Below, piece by piece: positions 36,571 through 44,907 of a stretch of 64,000 bases of DNA. Numbering within the stretch: the stretch's first letter is position 1; the number at the start of each line of letters is the position of its first letter. The stretch comes from Seohaeicola zhoushanensis (GTDB lineage Bacteria > Pseudomonadota > Alphaproteobacteria > Rhodobacterales > Rhodobacteraceae), in assembly GCF_014656415.1 (NCBI RefSeq), contig NZ_BNCJ01000004.1:124001-188000 (forward strand). Reading direction: 5' to 3'. A program made the position numbers and the translations under genes. The notes beneath the pieces were generated by a model, which was not told the origin of the DNA, searched no databases, and was given only the letters and a program-made list of their open reading frames with translations.

Positions 36571-38814
36571 ATGGACGAACGCACGGACAAGGAAAGCCGC
36601 AAGCTGCTGCAGCGGTTGCGGGACACGCTGGTCAGCGGCGACGCCGGGCAGGCGCGGCTGGACAAGATCACCCATCTGATCGCCGACAGCATGGGGACCG
36701 AGGTCTGTTCGATCTACCTGTTCCGCGATGACGAGACGCTGGAGCTTTGCGCCACCGAGGGGCTGAAGCCCGAATCCGTGCACCAGACGCGGATGCGCAT
36801 GGGCGAGGGGCTGGTCGGCCGTGTCGCCCGCACCGGCGAGGTGATCAACACGCCGAACGCGCCTGCCGAGCGCGGATTCCGTTACATGCCCGAGACCGGC
36901 GAAGAGCGCTATTCCTCGTTCCTCGGCATCCCGATCCAGCGGCTGGGCGAGAAGCTGGGCGTGCTGGTCGTGCAGTCGCGCGATGCCCGGCAGTTTTCGG
37001 AAGACGAACTCTACGCGCTGGAAGTCGTCGCGATGGTCCTGGCCGAGATGGCCGAGCTGGGCGCCTTCGTGGGGGAGGGGGCCGCACTGTCGGCCCGTCA
37101 CCAGCAACCGGTTGTGTTCCGCGGCACCTGCGGCCAGGAGGGCGCGGCCGAGGGCCGGGTCTGGCTGCACGAGCCGCGCGTGGTGGTCGCCAACCCGATC
37201 GCCGACGACCCGCACCGCGAATTCGAGCGCCTGCACGAGGCGGTGGACCAGCTGCGCATCGGCGTCGACCAGATGCTGGAGATGAGCAAGAGCGGCGACA
37301 AGGACCAGCTCCAGGTGCTGGAGGCCTATCGCATGTTCGCCAATTCGCGCGGCTGGATGCGCCGGATGGAGGAAGACATCAGCCGCGGCCTCTCGGCCGA
37401 GGCGGCGGTCGAGAAGGAACAGAGCCTGGCCCGCGCGCGGATGGACCAGGTGCAGGACGCCTACCTGCGCGAGCGTCTGGCCGACCTCGACGACCTGTCC
37501 AACCGGCTGCTGCGGATCCTGACCGGGCAGGGCGCGAATACAGGCGCCGAGATGCCGCCCGACCCGATCCTGATCGCTCGCAACATCGGCCCCGGAGACC
37601 TGCTGGAATATGGCCGCAGCCTGAAGGGCATCGTGCTGGAAGAGGGCTCGGTCGGCAGCCATGCCGCCATCGTCGCCCGCGCGCTGGCGATTCCGCTGGT
37701 GGTCCATGCCGGCCATATCGCCACTGAGGCGCTGAACGGCGACCACATCCTGGTCGACGGCGACCAGGGCATGGTGCACCTGCGTCCCGAGGACACGGTG
37801 GTCAGCGCCTTCCGCGACAAGGTGGCGATGCACGCCCAGGCGCAGCAGCAGTTCGCCTCGATCCGCGACCTGCCGGCGCAGGCGCGCTGCGGCACCACGA
37901 TCAGCCTGCACATGAACGCCGGGCTGATGGCCGACCTGCCGTCGCTCGCGGGGTCGGGGGCCGAGGGCGTCGGGCTGTTCCGCACCGAGCTGCAATTCCT
38001 GATCCGCAACCAGATGCCCAAGCGCAGCGAGTTGAGCGCGCTTTATTCGCGGGTGCTGGACTCGGCCAAGGGCAAGCGCGTCGCCTTCCGCACGCTCGAC
38101 ATCGGGTCGGACAAGGTGCTGCCCTACATGAAGCCGACGGATGAGCCGAACCCGGCGCTGGGCTGGCGGGCGATCCGGGTGGGCCTCGACAAGCCGGGCG
38201 TGCTGCGGATGCAGCTGCAGGCGCTGCTGCGCGGGGCCAAGGGACGGCCGCTGACGGTGATGTTCCCCTTCATCGCGCAATACGAAGAATTCGCCGCCGC
38301 CCGGAACGAGTTGGACAAAGCCATCGCGCGGGAAGAGCGGCTGGGCCACCAGCTGCCGGCCAGCATCGAGGTCGGCGCCATGGTCGAGACGCCCTCGATG
38401 GCTTTCGCGCCCAAGCGCTTCTTCGACGAGGTCGAATTCGTCTCGATCGGCGGCAATGACCTCAAGCAGTTCTTCTATGCCGCCGACCGCGAAAACGAGC
38501 GGGTGCGGCGGCGCTATGACACGCTGAACATCAGCTTCCTCAGCCTGATCGAGCGCATCGTCGAACGCTGCAACGAAAGCGGCACGCCGCTCTCCTTCTG
38601 TGGCGAGGATGCGGGCCGCCCGGTCGAGGCGATCTGCTTTGCCGCCATCGGGGTGCGGACACTGTCGATGCGCCCGGCCTCAATTGGCCCGGTCAAGAGC
38701 CTGATCCGCAAGGTCAACCTCGAAGAGATTGCTACGCTGATCCGCCATGCGCGCGACAGTGGCGCAACGACGGTGCGTCCGGCGATCATGGAGTATCTCA
38801 AGGGCATCTCCTGA
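36571..38814 (+). CDS. ptsP: PTS phosphoenolpyruvate-protein phosphotransferase (EI-Ntr type)
   Basis: First enzyme of the nitrogen PTS, taking phosphate from PEP; 747 residues. A GAF domain occupies about residues 25-165. The phospho-histidine is H364 in GSVGSHAAIVARAL. The PEP-utiliser C-terminal domain carries FRTLDIGSDKVLP, the central EVGAMVETPS and the final C-G-E-D-A-G (SFCGEDAGRPV) catalytic region. An AGGAGGT sequence lies some 14 bases before the ATG, rather far for a ribosome site. The gene is often found directly after lysC in this group. Confidence 0.94.
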   Translation: MDERTDKESRKLLQRLRDTLVSGDAGQARLDKITHLIADSMGTEVCSIYLFRDDETLELCATEGLKPESVHQTRMRMGEGLVGRVARTGEVINTPNAPAERGFRYMPETGEERYSSFLGIPIQRLGEKLGVLVVQSRDARQFSEDELYALEVVAMVLAEMAELGAFVGEGAALSARHQQPVVFRGTCGQEGAAEGRVWLHEPRVVVANPIADDPHREFERLHEAVDQLRIGVDQMLEMSKSGDKDQLQVLEAYRMFANSRGWMRRMEEDISRGLSAEAAVEKEQSLARARMDQVQDAYLRERLADLDDLSNRLLRILTGQGANTGAEMPPDPILIARNIGPGDLLEYGRSLKGIVLEEGSVGSHAAIVARALAIPLVVHAGHIATEALNGDHILVDGDQGMVHLRPEDTVVSAFRDKVAMHAQAQQQFASIRDLPAQARCGTTISLHMNAGLMADLPSLAGSGAEGVGLFRTELQFLIRNQMPKRSELSALYSRVLDSAKGKRVAFRTLDIGSDKVLPYMKPTDEPNPALGWRAIRVGLDKPGVLRMQLQALLRGAKGRPLTVMFPFIAQYEEFAAARNELDKAIAREERLGHQLPASIEVGAMVETPSMAFAPKRFFDEVEFVSIGGNDLKQFFYAADRENERVRRRYDTLNISFLSLIERIVERCNESGTPLSFCGEDAGRPVEAICFAAIGVRTLSMRPASIGPVKSLIRKVNLEEIATLIRHARDSGATTVRPAIMEYLKGIS

Positions 38815-39254
38815 AAATCACGCCTGATCAAGCCACTGCGGCACGATGTTGTGGCAGGTGCAGGTAACGTTGCATTGCCGGCGCTTGGGCCGCGGGGAGG
38901 TCGCGCTGCCATCGCCCAACCGGTTATCCACCGATTGGCGGGCCGGGATGGATGGGTGGAACGTCACGGAATGGTATTGCTGGCAGAGTTATCCACAGGA
39001 TGTCGCTGGAATCTTGACCTTTTCGAACGTTTTCAGAAACGTACCCCAGATGCCCTGCTTTCCTGTGTATAACCTTGCGGGGCCTCCAGCCCTGCCGGCG
39101 ACAAGCTCCGGTTTTCGCGCTCCTCGGCCGCCGTAGCGGCGCTAATCCTGCCCGTGACGGGCAGGGCAGGGATTTCAAGAGCTTGCGCGAAATCCGACCC
39201 GTCCGGCCGGTGCGCGAGGTCCGCATCGCTCGCAGGGCCGGTTCGGGCAGTACC
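38815..39254. other. 440-base gene-free region with three DnaA-box-like 9-mers
   Basis: No convincing gene is seen. Three DnaA-box-like sites are present: TTATCCACC at 38924-38932 (one mismatch to TTATNCACA), TTATCCACA at 38989-38997 (perfect) and TGTGTATAA at 39064-39072 (perfect, minus strand). The stretch between the last two is AT-richer. A 7-bp hairpin CTGCCCG/CGGGCAG lies at 39148-39164. It could be a DnaA-binding regulatory or titration region; origin function is not established. Confidence 0.5.
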
Positions 39255-40046
39255 TCAGCGCCCCCGGACGGCGGCCAGTAAAGTGGTCACCACGAAGATG
39301 GCCGCCGCCGCGCAGACGATGCTGGGGCCGGCGGGGGCGTCGAATTCGAACGCGCCCCACAGCCCGGCCAGAGCCGAGACCGCGCCGATGATGGCTGCGG
39401 CGACGGCCATCGCCTCGGGCGTGCGTACCAGCGGCCGGGCCGCCGCCGCCGGGATCACGAGCAGCGCCGCGATCAGCAGCACGCCGACCACCTTGATCGC
39501 CACCGCCACCACGGCGGCCAGCGCCAGGGTGAGGCCGAATTCCTCGCGCCGCGGGTCGATCCCGGCGGAACGGGCGAGGTCGGGGTTCAGCGTCGCCATC
39601 AGCAGCGCCTGCCAGCGCCAGATGGTCAGCCCCAGCACCGCCAGCGCGCCGCCCCAGGTTATGGCGAGATCGGCGCGGCTGACGGCGAGGATATCGCCGA
39701 AGAGAAAGGCCATCAGGTCGATCCGGGTGTCGGTCAGCAGCGCCACGGCGATCAGCCCCAGCGCCAAGGCGGAATGCGCCAGCACGCCCAGCACCGTGTC
39801 GGCGGCATAGCCGCGCCCGGTCAGCCCCGAGACCGCGCTCGCCATGGCCAGCGCCGCGAGCAGGATCATTGGCAGCATCGGCACCTCGAGCGCCAGAGCC
39901 AGGGCGACGCCCAGCACGGCGGCATGGGCGGTTGCCTCGCCGAAATAGGCCATCCGCCGCCAGACCACGAAACAGCCAAGCGGCGCGGCGGCCAGCGCCA
40001 CGCCGACACCGGCCAGCGCGGCGCGCACCAGGAAATCGTCGAGCAT
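39255..40046 (-). CDS. znuB: Zinc ABC transporter permease ZnuB
   Basis: A 263-residue permease of the ABC-3 family with about eight hydrophobic segments. The opening LVRAALAGVGVALAAAPLGCFVVWRRMAYFGEATAHAAVLGVALAL is characteristic for ZnuB/MntB-type permeases. Its start codon overlaps the znuC stop codon by one base, so both are translated as one unit. It pairs with ZnuC to import zinc delivered by ZnuA. Confidence 0.93.
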   Translation of the reverse strand: MLDDFLVRAALAGVGVALAAAPLGCFVVWRRMAYFGEATAHAAVLGVALALALEVPMLPMILLAALAMASAVSGLTGRGYAADTVLGVLAHSALALGLIAVALLTDTRIDLMAFLFGDILAVSRADLAITWGGALAVLGLTIWRWQALLMATLNPDLARSAGIDPRREEFGLTLALAAVVAVAIKVVGVLLIAALLVIPAAAARPLVRTPEAMAVAAAIIGAVSALAGLWGAFEFDAPAGPSIVCAAAAIFVVTTLLAAVRGR

Positions 40047-40801
40047 CAGGCGTCGGCCTCGTGATGATGGTGGTGGGGGTGGGAATGGTCGTGGTCGTGG
40101 CTGTGTTCGTGCCGGTAGAGCGCCAGCGCGCCCTTGGTGCCGCTGCCGAACAGCGCGCGATATTCCGGCGCACCGGCGACGATCTCGGGCGTGCCCTCGC
40201 AGCAGACGTGACCGTTGATGCAGAGCACCCGGTCCGAGGCGGCCATCACCACATGCAGGTCATGGCTCACCATCAGCACGGCGCAGCCCATCTCGGAACG
40301 CACCTCCTCGATCCGGCGGTAGAAGGCGGCGGAACCGGGCTGGTCCAAGCCCTGGGTCGGTTCGTCCAGCAGCAGGGTCTGCGGGCGGTCCATCAGGGCG
40401 CGGGCCAGCAACACGCGCTGGAACTGCCCGCCCGACAGATCCTTCATCTGCCGGTTGGCGAGGTCCGGGACACCGGCCTTGTCGAGCGCGGCGGCAATCG
40501 CCTCGGCGGACACACGGCGCGGCAGCGACAGGAAGCGGCCCACGGTCATCGGCAGGCTGGCGTCGATCGCCAGCTTCTGCGGCACATAGCCCAGGCGCAG
40601 CCCCTCGGCCCGCTCGACCCGGCCCGCGCTCGGCTTGACCGCACCGATCAGCGCCTTGAGCAGCGTCGACTTGCCCGAACCGTTCGGCCCGACCACGGTG
40701 ACGATCTCGCCGGGTCGGATTTCGAAATCGACGTCCGTCAGGATCTCGCGCCCGTCGAGCCGGATGCCCAGCCCGCGCGCGGCGATCAGCGGGGCGCTCA
40801 T
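40046..40801 (-). CDS. znuC: Zinc ABC transporter ATPase ZnuC
   Basis: A 251-residue ABC ATPase. Walker A is GPNGSGKS at about residues 38-45, the signature is LSGGQ at about 122-126 and Walker B is LLLDEP. The C-terminus is a histidine-rich tail (HEHSHDHDHSHPHHHHH) that should bind zinc, typical of ZnuC. It overlaps zur by 4 nt (ATGA) and znuB by one base, so zur-znuC-znuB is a coupled operon under the Zur box at 41311. Confidence 0.94.
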   Translation of the reverse strand: MSAPLIAARGLGIRLDGREILTDVDFEIRPGEIVTVVGPNGSGKSTLLKALIGAVKPSAGRVERAEGLRLGYVPQKLAIDASLPMTVGRFLSLPRRVSAEAIAAALDKAGVPDLANRQMKDLSGGQFQRVLLARALMDRPQTLLLDEPTQGLDQPGSAAFYRRIEEVRSEMGCAVLMVSHDLHVVMAASDRVLCINGHVCCEGTPEIVAGAPEYRALFGSGTKGALALYRHEHSHDHDHSHPHHHHHEADA

Positions 40802-41274
40802 GCCGCCTCGGCGCAGGCGGGGCAGAGGCCCTCGGCCTCGACCACGATGCGTTCTATGGTGAAATGAGCGGCCTCGGCGGCGCGGCCAAGGCGGCCCTGT
40901 TCCAGCCCGGTCTCGGCCTCGGCCACCGCCTTGCAGGCGCGGCAGATCAGGAAGGCCGGCACGTGGTCATGGTCGATATGGGCGCAGGCGGCATAGGCGT
41001 TCAGCCGTTCGATCCGGTGGGCGAGGCCATGCTTCACCAGGAAGTCGAGCGCCCGGTAGGCCACCGGCGGCTGCGCGCCCAGGCCTTCGGCGGCCAGGTG
41101 GTCGAGGATCTCGTAGGCGCCAAGCGCGCGGTGCTCCTTGAGCAGCAACTCCAGAACCCGCCGCCGGGTCGGGGTGAATTGCAGCTTTTGCGCGGCGCAG
41201 AGCGTCTCGGCGGCGCGCATGGAATCGGCGATGCAGCCGGAGTGGTCGTGGCGGTCAAAGCCGATGGCGGTCAT
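40798..41274 (-). CDS. zur: Zinc uptake regulator Zur (Fur family)
   Basis: A 158-residue Fur-family repressor. An N-terminal winged-helix is shown by LQFTPTRRRVLELLLKEHRALGAYEILDHLAAEGLGAQPPVAYRALDFL. The structural zinc site uses FLICRACK and the C-terminal LCPACAEAA. It is divergently transcribed from znuA across a perfect Zur-box palindrome, so it probably represses both its own operon and znuA when zinc is plentiful. The histidine-rich H-I-D-H-D-H stretch fits metal sensing. Confidence 0.93.
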   Translation of the reverse strand: MTAIGFDRHDHSGCIADSMRAAETLCAAQKLQFTPTRRRVLELLLKEHRALGAYEILDHLAAEGLGAQPPVAYRALDFLVKHGLAHRIERLNAYAACAHIDHDHVPAFLICRACKAVAEAETGLEQGRLGRAAEAAHFTIERIVVEAEGLCPACAEAA

Positions 41275-41310
41275 GGGGCGGATCTCTCTCGGGCAATCTG
41301 GGGGATTGAT

Positions 41311-41322
41311 ATGTTATAACAT
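41311..41322. promoter_or_regulatory. Zur box between zur and znuA
   Basis: A perfect 12-base palindrome ATGTTATAACAT lies 44 bases before the znuA start and 37 bases before the zur start. It is the core of the alphaproteobacterial Zur operator (GATATGTTATAACATATC-like). One operator probably serves both directions. Confidence 0.85.
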
Positions 41323-41365
41323 CTCATCTATCAACCCGATTCTGTAACCAATCGAAGGAACCGCC

Positions 41366-42310
41366 ATGCCCCGTCTGTTGCCGGCCCTGTTCGCCTGCCT
41401 GCTTGCCGCCCCCGCCGCCGCCGAAGCGCCGAAGGTGGTGGCCGACATCGCCCCCGTCCATGCGCTGGTTTCGCGGGTGATGGAAGGGGTCGGATCGCCC
41501 GACCTGCTGCTGACCCCGGGCCAGTCGCCGCATACAGCCTCGATGCGGCCGTCGCAGGCACGGGCCTTGCAGGAGGCGGGGCTGGTGGTCTGGATCGGGC
41601 CCGAGCTGACGCCCTGGCTGGCCAAGCCGCTCGAGACGCTGGCCGGTGGGGCGGCGCAGATCGACCTGCTGGAGGCGCAGGGCACGAAGGTGCTGGGCTA
41701 TCGCGATCCGGGCGAGGAGGAGCACGAGGAGCACGACGACCACGAGGGCCATGACGACCACGAGGGCCACGACGACGATCACCACGAACACAGCGGCACC
41801 GACCCCCATGCCTGGCTCGATACTGCCAATGCCGCGGTGTGGCTCGATGTCATCGCAAGTGAGCTGGCGGCGCTCGACCCGGCCAATGCCGCGGCCTATC
41901 GCGCCAATGCCGCCGCCGGCGCGGACGAGATCGCCACTCTGACCGCCGAACTGGAAACCCTGCTGGCCGGGGCGGGGGCGCATCCCGTTGCAACCTTCCA
42001 CGACGGCTTCCAGTATTTCGAGGCCCGCTTCGGCATCGTCTCGGCCGGCACGCTGACGCTGGGCGATGCATCGAGCCCCAGCCCCGCCCGCGTCGCGCAT
42101 TTGCGCGCGGTGCTGGCCGAGCGCGGTGTTGCCTGCGTCTTCACCGAACCGCAGTTCGACGACCGGCTGATCCGCGCGGCCTCGGAGGGCACCCAGGCCC
42201 GGATCGCCACGCTCGACCCGCTGGGCGCCAGGCTGGAGCCGGGCGCGGCGCTCTACCCGCAGCTGCTGCGTGCGATGGCGGAAAGCGTCGCGGCCTGCTT
42301 GGCGCCCTGA
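41366..42310 (+). CDS. znuA: Zinc ABC transporter substrate-binding protein ZnuA
   Basis: Periplasmic zinc-binding protein, 314 residues. The signal peptide is residues 1-19. The metal-chelating loop at about residues 114-147 has two copies of an H-D-D-H-E-G repeat, encoded by an 18-base tandem repeat at 41732-41767, followed by HDDDHHEH. TGTDPHAWLD-type histidine ligands follow the loop, and the conserved FTEPQFD motif lies near the C-terminus. It is transcribed divergently from zur/znuCB through the shared Zur box. Confidence 0.93.
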   Translation: MPRLLPALFACLLAAPAAAEAPKVVADIAPVHALVSRVMEGVGSPDLLLTPGQSPHTASMRPSQARALQEAGLVVWIGPELTPWLAKPLETLAGGAAQIDLLEAQGTKVLGYRDPGEEEHEEHDDHEGHDDHEGHDDDHHEHSGTDPHAWLDTANAAVWLDVIASELAALDPANAAAYRANAAAGADEIATLTAELETLLAGAGAHPVATFHDGFQYFEARFGIVSAGTLTLGDASSPSPARVAHLRAVLAERGVACVFTEPQFDDRLIRAASEGTQARIATLDPLGARLEPGAALYPQLLRAMAESVAACLAP

Positions 42311-42767
42311 GCGACGGAAAAAAGGGGCCCCCGAAGGGGCCCCGAGTGTTAGGGACTTGGGTCGCCAGGACTGGACGAGCCCTGGACCATGCCATCGCCG
42401 CCGACAGGCACAACGAGGATGGCGGGCAGCATCGTCACATGGGAATGGTGCCGCGAGGATGCCGTGCCAACCCTGCGGGGAATGCGAGTCGGCCGGCGCC
42501 ACCTTGGGGGCGGCAGGTAACGTGCGGATGACAGGGGGCAGGCGCCTGATCGCGGCCCATCACGCCCGCAGATGGGCAATGATTTGCCAGTGGCGCACTA
42601 TTTTCCTTGGGAATGGAGCATGACGGATTGCCAGACGCGCCGTCTCTGTGCCAAACGATCCGTCGGATAGTGTATGCGTATTTCTGTTCAGTGGTGAGAA
42701 CCGGAAAAGCCGGGCGCACTGCTTCCGGCCTTCCGGAGTGCGGCTGCGACCAAATCGGGAAGACCAG
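42311..42767. other. 457-base gap with no convincing gene
   Basis: No plausible coding region is seen on either strand. It holds a very strong minus-strand terminator just downstream of znuA (42318-42343), and inverted repeats TTCCGG/CCGGAA upstream of the 42768 gene. A minus-strand non-coding transcript or lost gene is possible. Confidence 0.6.
42318..42343 (-). terminator. Strong minus-strand rho-independent terminator with TTCG tetraloop
   Basis: On the minus strand the sequence is GGGGCCCC-TTCG-GGGGCCCC followed by six T. This is a complete terminator for minus-strand transcription, yet no minus-strand gene lies directly upstream. On the plus strand it lacks a T-run, so it ends znuA only weakly. 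Confidence 0.8.
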
Positions 42768-42983
42768 ATGACGAACTACGATCCGACGCTGGACAGCGGC
42801 CGACAGATGCGGCCGACGCGTCGTCCGCGCCTGCTTCGCTCGATGTTCGAACCGCCGCTGCTGCTGCCGGCGATGGCGCGCGTGCATCCGGTCAACTTCC
42901 TGGCCATCGGCGGGGTCTTCTTCCTGATCGGTTTCGCCCTGGGCCAGACGGCAACCATCTGGCTGCTCGCGCTGATGCGCTGA
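42768..42983 (+). CDS. Small membrane protein
   Basis: A 71-residue hypothetical protein starting MTNYDPTLDSGRQ and having one membrane segment at about residues 44-68 (FLAIGGVFFLIGFALGQTATIWLL). The first 40 residues are basic and soluble. The start at 42768 is an ATG with an AGAC-type weak ribosome site. It lies tail to tail with the YeeE-family gene (4-base gap). Not recognised; an inner-membrane accessory protein is possible. Confidence 0.6.
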   Translation: MTNYDPTLDSGRQMRPTRRPRLLRSMFEPPLLLPAMARVHPVNFLAIGGVFFLIGFALGQTATIWLLALMR

Positions 42984-42986
42984 GCC

Positions 42987-44045
42987 TCACTCGGCCAGGC
43001 TGAAGCCCTCGATCAATTGCCGCAGCCCGACCGCCGCGCCGGCGAAGATGGCGCAGAGCGTCAGCGGGGCGCTGAGCGCAAGAACGCTCATCCCCGACAT
43101 GCCCTGGCCGACGGTACAACCCATCGCGATCACCGCGCCCGCGCCCATGATCGCCGCCCCGATGATCTGGCGGCGCAGCTCGCGCGGGTCCTCGCAGGCC
43201 TCCCAGCGGAACCGGCCCTGGATCACCGACCCGGCAAAGGCGCCGAGCCAGACACCGGCAACCGAGCCGACGGCGAAGGACAGCGGCCGGGCGCTGCCGG
43301 TCATGGCGTAGAGAATGGTCTCGCCCACCGGGGCCGAGAAGCTGTGCGACACCACGCCCGTTGCGGCAAAGCCATGCGCCTGCACCCAGGCGGTCCCGGC
43401 CCAGCCCGAGACGATGGCGAGCGCGACGGCCAGCGACCAGGCGATGGCCTTGATATCGCGCCGGAAGGGCTGTGAGGCCAGCGCCAGCCCGCAGATCGCC
43501 ACGCCGATCGCCATGCCGATGCCCGCCACCGGCAGGTGGGTCAGCGCCGCGACGTGATGGGCGATGCCGGGCGGCGTGCCCGAGGTCACGTCTTCCTGGT
43601 GGAACAGCAGGTCGCGCAGCGGGGCGAAGGGGCCGGCGAGCACGGCATAGGCGGAAACCCCCATCACCAGAACCACCACGAAGGAGCGCAGGTCGCCGCC
43701 GCCAAGCCGCGCGATGGCGCCGTAGCCGCAGTTCCCGGACAGCGCCATGCCATAGCCGAACATCAGCCCGCCGATCACGGCGGCCACCGGCATCCAGCGG
43801 ATCGAGAGGTAGAAGGTGCTGCCGCCGTCAAGCAGCCCGGCGCCCATCAGGCCGAAGGTGCCGATCACCGCGACGCCGACTGCCAGCGCCCACATCCGGA
43901 TGCGGGCGTCGGAACCGCCGTAGAGCAGGTCCTCGATCGCGCCCAGCGAGCAGAACCGCCCCAGCCGCGCCGCCAGTCCCAGCAGGATGCCGCCGAAAAG
44001 ACCCACAGCTGTCACCAGCTGGGTCTCCGTCGCCCAGGCCATCAT
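42987..44045 (-). CDS. YeeE/YedE (SoxT-like) sulfur-compound transporter
   Basis: A 352-residue inner-membrane protein of the YeeE/YedE family with about ten hydrophobic segments. Two family motifs with cysteines are visible: GLAARLGRFCSLGA near residues 24-37, and LSGNCGYGAIARLGGGD, with a third in AMGCTVGQGMSGMS near the C-terminus. Such proteins carry thiosulfate or other reduced sulfur, and SoxT proteins of this family sit beside sox genes. It is 24 bases downstream of soxR on the same strand. Confidence 0.87.
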   Translation of the reverse strand: MMAWATETQLVTAVGLFGGILLGLAARLGRFCSLGAIEDLLYGGSDARIRMWALAVGVAVIGTFGLMGAGLLDGGSTFYLSIRWMPVAAVIGGLMFGYGMALSGNCGYGAIARLGGGDLRSFVVVLVMGVSAYAVLAGPFAPLRDLLFHQEDVTSGTPPGIAHHVAALTHLPVAGIGMAIGVAICGLALASQPFRRDIKAIAWSLAVALAIVSGWAGTAWVQAHGFAATGVVSHSFSAPVGETILYAMTGSARPLSFAVGSVAGVWLGAFAGSVIQGRFRWEACEDPRELRRQIIGAAIMGAGAVIAMGCTVGQGMSGMSVLALSAPLTLCAIFAGAAVGLRQLIEGFSLAE

Positions 44046-44069
44046 CGGCGTTCCCTCCCCGAAACCCCG

Positions 44070-44405
44070 TCAGTCTTGGCTGCAGAACAGCTCGTAGACC
44101 ACTTCCAGAATACGCCGGGGGCGATCATCCGCCAACCGGTAATAGATCGCCTTGCCGTCCCGGCGCGGGATGACCAGCCCTTCGAGCCGCAGGCGCGACA
44201 ACTGCTGCGAGACTGCCGCCTGGCGGGCCGAGAGCAGGTCTTCCAGCTCGGTCACCGATTTCTCGCCGGTGACCAGGTGGCAGAGGATCATCAGCCGCCC
44301 TTCGTGGCTGATTGCCTTGAGAAAGTTCGAGGCCGTCGTCGCGTTGTCGACCATGCGGTCGAGGTCTTCGTCCGAGGTGTCAGGCGTGAAACGGGGCAGG
44401 GCCAT
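44070..44405 (-). CDS. soxR: Sox locus repressor SoxR (ArsR family)
   Basis: A 111-residue ArsR-type winged-helix regulator. The HTH is shown by ATTASNFLKAISHEGRLMILCHLVTGEKSVTELEDLLSARQAAVSQQLSRLRLEGLV, with a cysteine at about 40 and another near the C-terminus (LFCSQD), which may sense thiol state. The start is at ATG 44405. Its position next to soxS and opposite soxV matches the SoxR repressor of Paracoccus/Pseudaminobacter-type sox loci, whose sites are AT-rich repeats like those seen at 45313, 46773 and 49116. Confidence 0.88.
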   Translation of the reverse strand: MALPRFTPDTSDEDLDRMVDNATTASNFLKAISHEGRLMILCHLVTGEKSVTELEDLLSARQAAVSQQLSRLRLEGLVIPRRDGKAIYYRLADDRPRRILEVVYELFCSQD

Positions 44406-44415
44406 GCGTCGTCCT

Positions 44416-44907
44416 TCAGAAAGCAATCTCGTCGGCGATGGCGGCGATACCCGCCTCGGCGCAGACTTCATCGAGTTCGGGAGAGGGGGCGCCCGAGACG
44501 CCGATCCCGGCGACCATCGCGCCGCCGCCCTCGTTGATCATCAGCCCGCCGCCCAGCGGCAGGGCCTCGCTCAGGTGGCGGATGCCGGACGAGATCTGCC
44601 CGGCCTCGGTGCTGGCGGCAAGCTCGCCGGTCGCGGCGCGGAAGCTGACCGCCGTCCAGGCCTTGCGGCGCGAGGTCTCGTAGACATGCAGCCCGGCGAA
44701 ACGGTCGCGCACGAAGGCCTGCGGCAGGCCGAAGCGGTCGACCACGGTGACACCCACCTGGTAGCCGCCGTCACGGCAGTTCTCCATCGCCGCCACCGCG
44801 GCCTTGAGCGCCAGTTCCGGCGTCAGCACCTGGAAATCGACCAGCGCGCTGTCCTGTGCCGAGGCGCTGCCGGCGGCAAAAGCCAGCGCAAGTGCAAGTG
44901 TCCTCAT
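44416..44907 (-). CDS. GlcG/HbpS-like heme-binding periplasmic protein
   Basis: A 163-residue exported protein with signal peptide MRTLALALAFAAGSASA and a GlcG/HbpS-type (DUF336) domain: LALKAAVAAMENCRDGGYQVGVTVVDRFGLPQAFVRD and the GGLMINEGGGAMVAGIGVSGAPSPELDEVCAEAG motif. Members bind heme or small ligands. It overlaps soxS by 4 nt and lies 10 bases before soxR, so it belongs to the sox regulatory operon. A role in sensing heme or redox for the Sox cytochromes is inference. Confidence 0.83.
   Translation of the reverse strand: MRTLALALAFAAGSASAQDSALVDFQVLTPELALKAAVAAMENCRDGGYQVGVTVVDRFGLPQAFVRDRFAGLHVYETSRRKAWTAVSFRAATGELAASTEAGQISSGIRHLSEALPLGGGLMINEGGGAMVAGIGVSGAPSPELDEVCAEAGIAAIADEIAF

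Noticed and set aside
38924-39072. Chromosome replication origin
   Set aside because: DnaA boxes are few, dnaA/dnaN/parAB/hemE are not adjacent and flanking plus-strand genes run toward the region; kept only as a DnaA-box cluster.
38846-39136. Possible short gene in the ptsP-znuB gap
   Set aside because: The frame has no recognised motif, covers the DnaA boxes and shows no clear ribosome site.
42349-42579. Small minus-strand open frame ending before the orphan terminator
   Set aside because: Its sequence is basic and proline-rich with no ribosome site or family; the terminator itself is kept as evidence of a transcript.
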